This document shows, in pieces, positions 1 to 8,276 of a DNA stretch of 64,000 bases (position 1 is the stretch's first letter; each line of letters begins with the position of its first letter). A model generated the notes under the pieces. The model did no database searches. It was not told the origin of the DNA and saw nothing but the letters and a program-made list of their open reading frames with translations. Source of the DNA: Pseudobdellovibrionaceae bacterium (lineage in GTDB: Bacteria; Bdellovibrionota; Bdellovibrionia; Bdellovibrionales; Bdellovibrionaceae). The stretch is from NCBI GenBank assembly GCA_021731025.1, contig JAKFYD010000056.1, positions 1 to 64,000 of the forward strand. Direction: 5' to 3'. Made by a program: the position numbers and the translations under genes.

Positions 1-2
1 CT

Positions 3-122
3 TGGTTCAACAAGTTCCGTAGACTGTTGGTGCGATGGGAAAAGAAGGCAGCCAATTACGAGGCCTGCCTCCACCTTGTGTCTGCAGTCATTGCTTTTAA
101 AGCAGCCGGTGTTTTCGGATAG
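3..122 (+). pseudogene. 3' end of IS5-family transposase (cut by window edge)
   Basis: Only the last 39 codons lie in the window, so whether the whole gene is intact cannot be told. The peptide starts WFNKFRRLLVRWEKK, continues AANYEACLHLVSAVIAF and ends AGVFG. It matches the conserved C-terminus of IS5-type DDE transposases (pattern W-x-N-x-F-R-R-L-x-V-R-x-E-K-x-x-x-N-Y), just after the catalytic Glu region. The frame stays open to base 3 and a terminator-like hairpin follows. The degraded transposase at 695-1296 is on the other strand and is a different element. Confidence 0.7.
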
Positions 123-166
123 GCTCTTAATACGCCACGAGCTTTGGAAAATAAAGTGTCGTACGA

Positions 167-186
167 AGCCCGCATGTCTGCGGGCT
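167..186 (+). terminator. Hairpin after the IS5-type transposase
   Basis: AGCCCGCA, a four-base loop, then TGCGGGCT: a perfect 8-bp GC-rich stem followed by CTTTC. The position, 45 bases past the transposase stop, suits a rho-independent terminator, although the T tract is short. Confidence 0.55.
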
Positions 187-277
187 CTTTCGATACAAAA
201 ATTTTTGTTCTGCGATTAAAATTTAACATCTATTCCTTTCAGGAAACTTTTTTCAAAAAATCCACGAGCTGCTCAAC

Positions 278-619
278 CTATTGAAACCGGATCAACTTCC
301 CGTTGTCCCACAGAATCTCAACCCCAAGACACGGACCACTTGCAAAAGAAGCCCCACCTGGGGGAGATTCCTGAAGTTTGATTTCTTTAAATGCATCTTC
401 TGGAAAATGTCCCTCTCGTTTTAATTTCTTTGCTCGCCCAATCAGACTTGCCATTTTTCGATGGTCGGCACCGATTGCAGAATAAAATCCACTGCTGGGG
501 CCAGTCCATTGTTCCCAGGCAACTAGAATCTCGCAAAGCAGCTCATCTGGTAGACGAGTGATCCTTCCTCTCGGTGTTCGATAACTGCTGATCCTCTTTT
601 TTAAAACTTCTAAATCCAC
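278..619 (-). CDS. Small IS-accessory-like protein (113 aa)
   Basis: A 113-residue ORF starting MDLEVLKKRISSY with a good AAGGAGG-type ribosome site upstream. The middle (EILVAWEQWTG, then FYSAIGADHRKMASLIGRAKKLKREG spanning roughly residues 45-70) resembles the small helix-turn-helix accessory ORFs of IS66-like elements, which precede the transposase. The C-terminus (VEILWDNGKLIRF) also fits that group. No second or third IS66 ORF follows, so if the assignment holds it is an orphan. It lies amid other IS remnants, which supports a mobile origin. The family call is from memory of the pattern and is tentative. Confidence 0.45.
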   Translation of the reverse strand: MDLEVLKKRISSYRTPRGRITRLPDELLCEILVAWEQWTGPSSGFYSAIGADHRKMASLIGRAKKLKREGHFPEDAFKEIKLQESPPGGASFASGPCLGVEILWDNGKLIRFQ

Positions 620-694
620 ACGAAACCTCCTTGTTTGTGTACATCTAGTTTTATCAGATCTTTTTAATTTGAAAATGTGGGGTAGGTTGATGGG

Positions 695-1296
695 TTACGC
701 AAAATCTCCAAAATCTGCTGAAGGGCCAGGAGTAATGTATGATCCTATAACCAAATGAGAGTATCGGTCACAAGCAATAACAACCTTGGGCCATCCACGA
801 GTAAAGTCTCTTTGAAAAGGATCTTTTACTCTAAACCGATAATGTCTAGAAGCATACCGAGTTTCGAATCCTGATGAGTCCACGATGGCGTCTGACTTTT
901 CTTCAATAAGTCCCAGATCCTTGGATCGATCAAGGAGGGATCTGTGAAGAAGTCTGAAGGAGTTTTTTTTAGAAGGCGCTCTTCAGCGTAACAAAGCGTT
1001 GAGTAATGAGGAAGTTTTTTAAGTTTAAGGGCTTTTCTTAAGTCAGATAGCTCCTCAAGAAACTCAATGATTCCACGATAATCAGTTCTGAAGAAGGCTT
1101 TTAAAACCAGAATGGCAAAGATCTGGCTTTGTGTAAAATCCTGTCGAGATTTTTCGGTCGAATACTCCGGCATCGCACTTTCAGCTTGCTTAAGCGCAAG
1201 CTTTGCAAGTGTGACCGGAGATTTTGTAATTGTTCGAGAACGAACACTTTTCTTTTTTTTCTTCTTTTTTATTTTACTTTTCTTTATTGCATCCAT
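695..1296 (-). pseudogene. IS5-like transposase, frameshifted and truncated
   Basis: Two overlapping frames form one transposase. The first (826-1296) starts with a lysine-rich stretch (MDAIKKSKIKKKKKKK) and contains the N-terminal DUF772-type helical part (QSQIFAILVLKAFFRTDYR). The second, in the -1 frame, carries LGLIEEKSDAIVDSSGFETR with the first catalytic Asp and ends GPSADFGDFA at 695. They can be joined at an A8 run (964-971 region, read as CTA AAA AAA ACT), an exact A_AAA_AAA heptamer. The joined product would still lack the last third of a DDE domain, including the second Asp and the Glu, so the element is probably dead. The frameshift may be programmed or a simple indel. Confidence 0.65.
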
Positions 1297-1387
1297 GCCC
1301 CTTTAGCATGAATGATCTAGATAAAATTTGACAATCATCTTCAATACTTAACTTATCTTTTCAACACAGCCCCAGAGTGGCAGTAAG

Positions 1388-2572
1388 CTACAAAACCAAC
1401 TTCGTCTCATTCAACTCGGGCAAAACTTTCTCGGTCTTTGCCCCGAGCTCTTTTAATTCTTCCACCTGAGAAATTAAATTTCCACGGCCTTCACCGAGTT
1501 TCTTTTTAATTTCATTGTGACATAGTAGAGAGGACTCTATCTTTTGTCCCATTTCATTGAAGTCTCTTAGTAGCCCCGCAAATTTTTCGTAGAGCAAGCC
1601 GCCCCGGCGTGCAATGTCCAAAGCGTTCTTCTGCTGCCGTTCTTGCTTCCATAAAGCCGAAACGGTTCGCAAAGTGGTCAACAAAGTCGTTGGACTGACG
1701 ATGGCGATATTTTTTTCCCAAGCTAAGGTGAAAATGTCAGGCTTGTATTGAAAGGCCAGTGAAAATGCAGGCTCCATGGGCATAAATAAAATCACGAAAT
1801 CAGGGCTGACTAAATTGGAAAGCTGATGATATTTTTTCTGACTGAGACCTTGAATGTGATCCTCGAGGGAACGCACGTGAGCTTTTGCGTGGCGCTCTCG
1901 ATCGTCGGGAGACGTTGCGGAGACGCAAGCCTCGAAGGCTTTGAGACTGACTTTGGCGTCAACGATGATGTGTTTATTGCCAGGAAGATGCACGATCACG
2001 TCGGGTTGTTGCCGTTGACCCATATCATTTTTTAAATCGAGATCAATTCCTTGCACGGTGTACTCTTCGTTTTTGCGAAGGCCCGATCTTTCCAGAATAT
2101 TGTCCAAAATCAGTTCGCCCCAATGACCTTGAGTTTTGGATTCACCCTTTAGGGCGCGGGTGAGATTGTTGGCCTCTTGACTCATGATCTGATTGAGTTC
2201 GAGCAGCTTGCCCAATTCACCACGCAAGACGCCTCGTTCAGCACGCTCTTGGGAGTAAGTGTTTTCCACCTTTTGCTCAAAATCCTTTAATTTTTCTTTC
2301 AGAGGATCGATTAGATTTGCGAGACTTTTTTGGCTCATATCTGAAAATTTAGTCGTTTTTTCGTCAAAGATTCGATGAGCTAAATTTTCGAACTGTTGAG
2401 ACAACTGCTGGTTTAAGTCCTTTTCCTTTTGCTCCTGAAGGCCCATTTGCTTTTGGTAGAACTCCAGCTGTCCTGCCAAAGCTTTCTGACGAATTTTCAT
2501 GACCCAGAAGCCAAGAAAAAGCCCCAAAGCCGATCCGGCAATGAACACCAGCAAGAAGATGAAATTTTGCAT
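1388..2572 (-). CDS. rmuC: RmuC-like DNA recombination protein
   Basis: A 394-residue protein. An N-terminal membrane helix (about residues 4-24, FIFLLVFIAGSALGLFLGF) is followed by a long coiled coil (about 30-130) and the RmuC domain (about 140-350). Recognisable segments are KTQGHWGELILDNILERSGL, QQPDVIVHLPGNKHIIVDAK and the FVILFMPMEPAF strand. RmuC proteins have a PD-(D/E)xK-like nuclease fold and limit inversions at short inverted repeats. The length fits the family. It is transcribed away from the menaquinone operon and seems to be a single-gene unit. Confidence 0.9.
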   Translation of the reverse strand: MQNFIFLLVFIAGSALGLFLGFWVMKIRQKALAGQLEFYQKQMGLQEQKEKDLNQQLSQQFENLAHRIFDEKTTKFSDMSQKSLANLIDPLKEKLKDFEQKVENTYSQERAERGVLRGELGKLLELNQIMSQEANNLTRALKGESKTQGHWGELILDNILERSGLRKNEEYTVQGIDLDLKNDMGQRQQPDVIVHLPGNKHIIVDAKVSLKAFEACVSATSPDDRERHAKAHVRSLEDHIQGLSQKKYHQLSNLVSPDFVILFMPMEPAFSLAFQYKPDIFTLAWEKNIAIVSPTTLLTTLRTVSALWKQERQQKNALDIARRGGLLYEKFAGLLRDFNEMGQKIESSLLCHNEIKKKLGEGRGNLISQVEELKELGAKTEKVLPELNETKLVL

Positions 2573-2742
2573 TGTGGGCCTCCGGGATGACAGATGTGGG
2601 GATGATAGCTTTACTTTACTTTAAAGCCTGAAGAAAGATCAATCTTGGCCTCGGTCGCCTTTGTTTTTTTCTTGTTCTTCGGGCTTATCTTTTGTTAATT
2701 TGCCCGCTCAAATCACTCAAACGCCTTGCGACAGGGGAAGAC

Positions 2743-3609
2743 ATGGAACTCAACAAAGAGAATCAAGATACAGAGCTGAGAATCACCTCCAATGAAAAAT
2801 GGATCACCATCAAAAAGTACGAAGATTTGCGCTATGAAAAAACGGAAGATGGTGTTGCAAAGATCACGATCAACCGTCCCGAAGTGCGCAATGCCTTTCG
2901 CCCTAAAACTGTTTTTGAGTTGCAAGATGCTTTCAATCTTGCTCGTGAAGATCAATCCGTCGGCGTTGTTATTTTGACTGGAGAAGGGCCCTTGGCCTTT
3001 TGTTCGGGAGGAGATCAACGAGTGCGCGGTGAAGCTGGTTACGTTGGTCAGGATGGAGTTCCTCGATTAAATATTTTGGATGTGCAAAAACAAATTCGTC
3101 AATTGCCTAAACCTGTCGTGGCGATGGTCGCTGGTTACGCTGTGGGTGGAGGACATGTTCTTCACGTTGTGTGTGATCTGACAGTTGCTGCGGATAATGC
3201 TCGCTTTGGACAAACGGGACCTAGAGTAGGATCTTTCGATGGAGGTTTAGGCTCCAGTTATTTAGCACGCATTGTGGGTCAAAAGAAAGCGCGCGAAATT
3301 TGGTATCTCTGCCGTCAATACGATGCAAAGCAAGCTCTGGATATGGGTTTAGTGAACACCGTCGTTCCCTTGAAAGATTTGGAAATTGAGACGATGAAGT
3401 GGTGTCGAGATATGCTTCGTCATTCACCAATGGCTTTGCGTTGTTTGAAATCTTGTTTGAATGCCGATTGTGATGGCCAGATGGGTTTGTTGGATTTAGC
3501 AGGCAACGCAACCTTGTTATATTACATGTCTGAAGAAGCTCAAGAGGGGCGAGATGCTTACGTTGGTAAGCGCGAACCAGACTTTTCAAAATTCCCAAGA
3601 TTGCCGTAA
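2743..3609 (+). CDS. menB: 1,4-dihydroxy-2-naphthoyl-CoA synthase MenB
   Basis: 288 residues of the crotonase fold. MenB cyclises o-succinylbenzoyl-CoA to DHNA-CoA in menaquinone synthesis. Visible signatures are [14 protein letters not shown] (about residue 85), [13 protein letters not shown] with the oxyanion glycines, and [11 protein letters not shown], which is specific to MenB among crotonases. The ATG at 2743 is chosen because AGGGG lies five bases upstream; an in-frame TTG at 2692 has no ribosome site. The C-terminal [14 protein letters not shown] is the typical MenB tail. The stop overlaps the menA start by one base (TAATG), so it opens the menaquinone operon. Confidence 0.95.
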   Translation: MELNKENQDTELRITSNEKWITIKKYEDLRYEKTEDGVAKITINRPEVRNAFRPKTVFELQDAFNLAREDQSVGVVILTGEGPLAFCSGGDQRVRGEAGYVGQDGVPRLNILDVQKQIRQLPKPVVAMVAGYAVGGGHVLHVVCDLTVAADNARFGQTGPRVGSFDGGLGSSYLARIVGQKKAREIWYLCRQYDAKQALDMGLVNTVVPLKDLEIETMKWCRDMLRHSPMALRCLKSCLNADCDGQMGLLDLAGNATLLYYMSEEAQEGRDAYVGKREPDFSKFPRLP

Positions 3610-4502
3610 TGATGAACTCTTCAGCCGGCTCCCTTCGTAGCATTGTTTTAGCTTTTCGCCCAAAGACCTTAACGGCGGCGCTAGTGCCCTGTTTGGTGGG
3701 ATCGGCTTTAGCTTATTATGAATCGAAAAATTTTGCGCTGTGGATTTTGCTGAGCGCGCTTTTTGCCAGTGTGTTTATTCAAATTGGAACGAACCTAGTG
3801 AACGATGCTGTCGATTTCAAAAAAGGTGCTGACACTGAAAAAAGATTAGGGCCGCAAAGAATTACTCAAGCGGGAATTTTGCATTACAAAACAGTTTTGG
3901 CTTTGGGAACCGTGAGTTTCATCGTGGCTTTGCTCTTTGGCATTCCTTTGGTGATTCACGGGGGATTAGCGATCGTTGCAATCGGAATCATTTCCATCTT
4001 GATGGGCTATGCCTATACGGCAGGGCCTTACCCTTTGGCTTATCGAGGCCTTGGCGATCTTTTTGTTATTTTGTTTTTTGGTTTAGTCGCAGTCATGGGA
4101 ATGAATTTTTTGTACTCGACTCAATGGACGATGCCGGCCTTTGTTGCTGGATTGCAAATTGGTTTGTTGGCGACAATCATGATCGCCGTTAATAATTTAC
4201 GCGATATCGAGGGTGACCGCGCCGTTCATAAAAAAACATTGGCCGTGCGTTTAGGGAAAAATGGAGCTCGGGCCGAAATTGTTTTTCTGTGCGTGATGCC
4301 TTACTTTGTGGGCAGTTACTGGTTTGTTCAAGGACCCGAAAGAGCATTTCTATTACCGCTGTTGACGATTCCTTTAGCGATCAAAATTGTAAACAATGTG
4401 ATCGAACATGAACCTGGTCCGATTTATAATACGATTTTAGCCCAGGGAGCTGCCCTGCACTTGTTGTTTGGTTTATTGATGGGCTTGGGATTTCTTTTAT
4501 GA
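3609..4502 (+). CDS. menA: 1,4-dihydroxy-2-naphthoate polyprenyltransferase MenA
   Basis: A 297-residue UbiA-superfamily membrane protein with about eight or nine hydrophobic helices. It prenylates and decarboxylates DHNA to demethylmenaquinone. Both Asp-rich motifs are intact: NLVNDAVDFKKGAD (about residue 62-75) and NNLRDIEGDR (about 195-205). The N-terminal AFRPKTLTAALVP is characteristic of MenA. The stop overlaps menC by four bases (ATGA), so the two are translationally coupled. A second, eroded UbiA-type protein lies at 10780-11880. Confidence 0.95.
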   Translation: MMNSSAGSLRSIVLAFRPKTLTAALVPCLVGSALAYYESKNFALWILLSALFASVFIQIGTNLVNDAVDFKKGADTEKRLGPQRITQAGILHYKTVLALGTVSFIVALLFGIPLVIHGGLAIVAIGIISILMGYAYTAGPYPLAYRGLGDLFVILFFGLVAVMGMNFLYSTQWTMPAFVAGLQIGLLATIMIAVNNLRDIEGDRAVHKKTLAVRLGKNGARAEIVFLCVMPYFVGSYWFVQGPERAFLLPLLTIPLAIKIVNNVIEHEPGPIYNTILAQGAALHLLFGLLMGLGFLL

Positions 4503-5485
4503 ACTCGATTCATTTTAGTCCTTATGAACTCAAATCCGATTCACAAATTCGCAAAGGTGCTTTGTTGCGAATAACTGACCCGTCGGGAAATCAAGGTTAC
4601 GCCGATTTACATCAGTGGCCCATGGACTTATCCAGCGTCCAAGGAAAGATTTCTTTAGCCAACGCCCAACAGGATCTCGAGTGGCGACGTCAAGGCAAAT
4701 CAGCTTGGGCGGAATTTTCAAACACTCGTGTTGTAAATAACTATTTGTTTACTGATGTCGTTAGCCTCGGTCGCGAGGAACTCCTTAAAAAAGTGGAAGA
4801 GGCCTTAGATTTAGGTTTTAGAACTTTTAAAGTTAAAGTAGGGCGAAATCCCAAAGATGAAGTTCTGTTACTGAGGGAAGCTTTAGCTTTTGGAAAAGGA
4901 GCTCAATGGAGATTGGATTTTAATGCACTATTAAAACCTCTTCAGGTCCAAGACTTCTTGGATCGCTTGGATTCGAAAGAGCTTGCCCAGATAGAATATG
5001 TTGAAGACCCCTGTGCTTATGATTTGCCCTCTTGGAGCAAACTCAATAAAAAAGTTCCTTTGGCTTTGGATCAAGCGTGGTCAGGTCCTCTGTGGCCTTG
5101 GGATGAAAAGTGGAATAGCGCTGATGACAATTCTTTTCAGCAGTTGAGCTTTCGACATCTTATCATCAAACCAGCTCTTCAGGATTTGGCTCGAGCTTGG
5201 CGCTGGTCCTGCAATAAAAAGTTAAAGGTGACTGTGACTAGCTTTATGGATCATCCCTTGGGCGTTGCTGCCACTTTACAAAAAGTTTTGGACTTAAAAA
5301 AATACGCTCATCCCGCCGAGGCCGAACGATTGAATGTCTGTGGACTGCGAACTTTATTTCTTTTCGAGCCGACGGCTTTTTCGAAGATGATCGAAGGACC
5401 TGGGCCTGAAAATCTGCATCCCTCAGGAAGCGGTTTAGGTTTTGATGAGCTATTGAAGGAAGTTCCATGGCTGGAAGCCACGTAA
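4499..5485 (+). CDS. menC: o-Succinylbenzoate synthase MenC
   Basis: A 328-residue enolase-superfamily protein that dehydrates SHCHC to o-succinylbenzoate. Visible barrel landmarks are the catalytic K-x-K in FRTFKVKVGRN (about residues 108-118), the metal ligands in WRLDFNALL and IEYVEDPC, then ALDQAWSG and the second catalytic Lys in HLIIKPA. The N-terminal capping domain is short, as in proteobacterial MenC. It overlaps menA by four bases and menE by 19 bases. Confidence 0.88.
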   Translation: MNSIHFSPYELKSDSQIRKGALLRITDPSGNQGYADLHQWPMDLSSVQGKISLANAQQDLEWRRQGKSAWAEFSNTRVVNNYLFTDVVSLGREELLKKVEEALDLGFRTFKVKVGRNPKDEVLLLREALAFGKGAQWRLDFNALLKPLQVQDFLDRLDSKELAQIEYVEDPCAYDLPSWSKLNKKVPLALDQAWSGPLWPWDEKWNSADDNSFQQLSFRHLIIKPALQDLARAWRWSCNKKLKVTVTSFMDHPLGVAATLQKVLDLKKYAHPAEAERLNVCGLRTLFLFEPTAFSKMIEGPGPENLHPSGSGLGFDELLKEVPWLEAT

Positions 5486-6675
5486 ACCTTCCACCTTCAG
5501 AAATAAATTGGGAAAACTCAGATCATTTTATTTTTTTAAATCCACGTTGGCCAAAACAGGACTTTGAAAATTTAAGTCGTGCAGCCATTTCGGCCTTATC
5601 CCAAATTTCTTCACCAACGGGATTTTTGGTTTTGGCCTCTTCGGGCACTTCGCAGGCTGCTGGAAATCATCAAGTGCAGCTGAAGTTTATTAAGAAAGAA
5701 AACTTTTTGGCGGCAGCTCGCTCTTTCAACTCTTTTTTCTCTATCACTGACAGAGATCTATTTTTGCGGGCTCTACCAACATTTCACGTTGGTGGGTTAG
5801 CTCTTTATGCTCGAGCTTTTTTAGCAAAGGCCCGAGTGATCGATTTCACCTCTGAAAAATGGGAGCCACAGGACTTTGTGCATGTGATGAGCGAAAAAAA
5901 GGCCACCAGAGTTTCCTTGGTGCCGACCCAAGTTTTTGATTTAGTGGCTGCAGGAATTCATGCACCCAAGTCCGTCGATACAGTTTTCGTCGGTGGTGCT
6001 GCATTGGGAACACAGCTGCGAAACCAAGCTGTCGCTTTGGGGTGGCCCCTGCTTTGTTCTTACGGGATGACGGAAACTTCATCGATGATCGCCAGTCAAA
6101 AATATTCTGAGAGGTGGCAAAGGGATTTGCCCTTAAAATTTTTTCCTCTGCATGGGGTGGCTTTCCGTACAGATGATGATCGTCGCGTTTTCTTGCGAGC
6201 CCCTGGTTTGCTCAGTTATGAATTGGTGGTGGATTTAAAATCACCACTCACGGCGGAACCAAGCTTAACCGCATTTACCGAAGGAAGCGAATTGCGCACC
6301 CAAGATTTTGGTCTCTGGGATGGCGAGGTCTTCGAGTATTTAGGACGGCTTCAAGAGCTGATAAAAATTTCAGGCGAGTTAGTGTCGTTAAGCCAACTTC
6401 GAAGAAGTTGGGAAGATATCGCTGCAGAAAAGTCCGCGTCGACCTATTTAATTGATTTGCCCCATCCTCGAGTGGAAAATGAAATTGTCTTAGTCAGTCA
6501 GGAAATAGAAACTAAAAATGAGCTGCAATCTTTAATTGAAAAATACAACCAAAGGGTTTTACCCTTTCAGAGAGTTAAGCGCTGGGTGAAAGTCGAACGA
6601 TTTCCTCGTTCCGAGTTGGGAAAAATTTTGGTGAACCAGCTGCGCGCTGAAGTTTTAGAAAAGGAAAAAGAATGA
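5467..6675 (+). CDS. menE: o-Succinylbenzoate-CoA ligase MenE
   Basis: A 402-residue ANL-superfamily AMP-forming ligase that activates o-succinylbenzoate before MenB acts. The phosphate-binding loop is LVLASSGTSQAAG (about residue 55), with an unusual lysine-poor end. Later motifs are LPTFHVGGLALYAR, VFVGGAALG, SYGMTETSSM and the hinge region YLGRLQELIKISGELVS. The C-terminal segment FPRSELGKILVNQL holds the catalytic Lys of the family (LGK). It is somewhat short for the family, mainly through a compact N-terminus. The start lies inside menC and the stop overlaps the ferredoxin gene by four bases. Confidence 0.88.
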   Translation: MAGSHVNLPPSEINWENSDHFIFLNPRWPKQDFENLSRAAISALSQISSPTGFLVLASSGTSQAAGNHQVQLKFIKKENFLAAARSFNSFFSITDRDLFLRALPTFHVGGLALYARAFLAKARVIDFTSEKWEPQDFVHVMSEKKATRVSLVPTQVFDLVAAGIHAPKSVDTVFVGGAALGTQLRNQAVALGWPLLCSYGMTETSSMIASQKYSERWQRDLPLKFFPLHGVAFRTDDDRRVFLRAPGLLSYELVVDLKSPLTAEPSLTAFTEGSELRTQDFGLWDGEVFEYLGRLQELIKISGELVSLSQLRRSWEDIAAEKSASTYLIDLPHPRVENEIVLVSQEIETKNELQSLIEKYNQRVLPFQRVKRWVKVERFPRSELGKILVNQLRAEVLEKEKE

Positions 6676-7016
6676 AAACAGAAATGACAGGATGGGCAGA
6701 TGGCGCCCTGATGATCTGCACGAAATGTGGGGCAAGAGGTGTCACTGGTGAAGCCAGAAAAACGTGGACCCCCGAATGGGCCGAACAAACTAAAATAGCT
6801 CTTAAAAAAGAAATGAAAGAAAAAGGCCTGGCGAAAAACCTGCGAGTCATGACCAGCAGTTGTTTGGGCCTTTGCCCCGAGGGCGAGCAAACGGTTTTGT
6901 TACTCGAGAAAACTCCGCAGGGGGAGAAGTCGCAGTTTTTAGTCTTTAATCCGGAAGAAGAACCGAAGGCTCTGCAAGATTTTGCTCAAGGCTGGCTCAA
7001 AGAGCGAGGGAACTAG
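6672..7016 (+). CDS. (2Fe-2S) thioredoxin-like ferredoxin
   Basis: A 114-residue protein. Cysteines occur as ICTKCGARG near the N-terminus (about 15-24) and as SSCLGLCPEG near residue 65, the arrangement of small thioredoxin-fold 2Fe-2S ferredoxins such as those related to NuoE and to Azotobacter FeFd1. It is the last gene of the menaquinone operon (four-base overlap with menE), which hints at a redox role linked to quinone metabolism; that is only inferred from position. Confidence 0.75.
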   Translation: MKTEMTGWADGALMICTKCGARGVTGEARKTWTPEWAEQTKIALKKEMKEKGLAKNLRVMTSSCLGLCPEGEQTVLLLEKTPQGEKSQFLVFNPEEEPKALQDFAQGWLKERGN

Positions 7017-7018
7017 GA

Positions 7019-7058
7019 CTCACAAGAAGTGCAGCATATATACTGCACTCCTTGTGAG
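7019..7058. terminator. 40-base palindrome between convergent genes
   Basis: CTCACAAG-A-AGTGCAG, an eight-base AT loop, then CTGCACT-C-CTTGTGAG. The two arms pair over 15 positions with a single A/C mismatch. It starts three bases after the ferredoxin stop and 27 bases from the stop of the convergent lipoprotein gene. It is symmetric and lacks a T tract on either side, so it may be a two-way terminator or a protein site. Confidence 0.55.
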
Positions 7059-7084
7059 GAGGTCAGTAAATCATAAGCTTAAAA

Positions 7085-8053
7085 TTATTTAGAACCACTG
7101 ATATAAAGATGATCGAGGTGGTGGTAACCTTCTGTGACCCATTCGTTAACAGCTCCTGAGCCATCCCAAGTTTCACTCCACAACCAGGTATCAACTGCTG
7201 GGCCGTAGGCAAAGTTGTTATAACTTCCTGCTAAAGTTCCATTGATCCACCATTTAACAGTCCCGTCATGGCAAGTGGCGCAAGAGCTGGCTTTCATATA
7301 AACTTCGATCTTATACCAAGTTCCAGGTTTGATAAGCACATTGTTCACATTGGGTTTACAAGAATCAATATCTAAACCCCCACATTGATCCAAGTTGTAA
7401 GTCAGTTGAGTTGTCCAAAGTATATACCCCTTGCTGCAATCGCGATTGGGACAGATGTACATAAAAACACCATTTGTTCCTGGCCCCTGACCGCGAATGA
7501 AAAAGAGTTTATTGCCGCCGTGATTTTTACCTTCAAATTGAGTGCTCGTTCTCCAGTACATGCCGACATAAATTTCTTTATTTCCAGTGGGTAAATAGTA
7601 TTCCAGCTGTGTTCCGCCGGCAGCCACGTTCGCAAATCTGGTTGAGCGTAAAACATTTGTGCCCGAAAAAGGAGCTGAAGCATCTTGAACTATATTAACT
7701 GTTCTTCCCGAAGTTTGATAAGGATCCCCTAATTTCCCATCGCAGGTCGTTGAATTGAATGCGCAGTCAATGAGTGTTTTCAAATTGCCAGGCTCATTGG
7801 CCCAAGATGCATTCCCACCAGGCAAGGGGACTGGATTAGGTTGAGGTTGTGGCTGCATGGGTGTGGGAAGAGGAGAGGGTTGCATATTCTTTGGGTCATC
7901 TACTGATGAAGAATCCGACAGCGTATCATTAGTGTAAGAATATTGATCTCGAGAATTAAATTTAGAGCAAGCGTTGTAAGAGAAAGTCACCATGAATACG
8001 AGTGACAATGAGAGGACTGAAAGAACGAATTTTTTAGAGGGCATAGTTTTCAT
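7085..8053 (-). CDS. Lipoprotein with lectin/polysaccharide-lyase-like domain
   Basis: 322 residues starting MKTMPSKKFVLSVLSLSLVF. The signal peptide ends in a lipobox, TFSYNAC, giving a lipidated Cys near residue 29. A low-complexity linker rich in Pro and Gln (PSPLPTPMQPQPQPNPVPLP) spans about 65-85. The remaining 240 residues have the strand-rich, Trp-rich look of concanavalin-like folds (EIYVGMYWRTSTQFEG, PGTWYKIEVYMKAS, DGTVKWWINGTLAGSY). Several Cys pairs suggest disulfides. Likely an exported carbohydrate-binding or glycan-acting lipoprotein; no catalytic residues are assigned. The ATG at 8053 is preferred to an upstream in-frame TTG-type start because it begins the signal peptide. Confidence 0.6.
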   Translation of the reverse strand: MKTMPSKKFVLSVLSLSLVFMVTFSYNACSKFNSRDQYSYTNDTLSDSSSVDDPKNMQPSPLPTPMQPQPQPNPVPLPGGNASWANEPGNLKTLIDCAFNSTTCDGKLGDPYQTSGRTVNIVQDASAPFSGTNVLRSTRFANVAAGGTQLEYYLPTGNKEIYVGMYWRTSTQFEGKNHGGNKLFFIRGQGPGTNGVFMYICPNRDCSKGYILWTTQLTYNLDQCGGLDIDSCKPNVNNVLIKPGTWYKIEVYMKASSCATCHDGTVKWWINGTLAGSYNNFAYGPAVDTWLWSETWDGSGAVNEWVTEGYHHLDHLYISGSK

Positions 8054-8276
8054 GTCAGTTTCCCTACTCTTTTTAGAGTATCGCGAAAAAAGGTTTGCTT
8101 CAATATATTTGATCAAAGTGATTCACTCCGATACAAATTTTACCTGTCAATTTTTTTGACACTCGAGAAAACTCTACCGAATTTCCCTCTGAAAATTTAA
8201 CTTTACCCGAATAAATTGGAAAATTTCTGAGCTCCCGCATAGAATCCCTAGCGAACGAAGGACAAGTGGGGGATGC

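Noticed and set aside
1112-1311. Two short plus-strand frames rich in Phe and Leu
   Set aside because: They are the reverse of the lysine-rich transposase N-terminus; poly-A gives poly-F by chance.
8145-8161. TGTCAA-N5-TTGACA between divergent lipoprotein genes as an operator
   Set aside because: Short arms with a T-only loop; easily chance in AT-rich spacer, and no matching -10 at the right distance.
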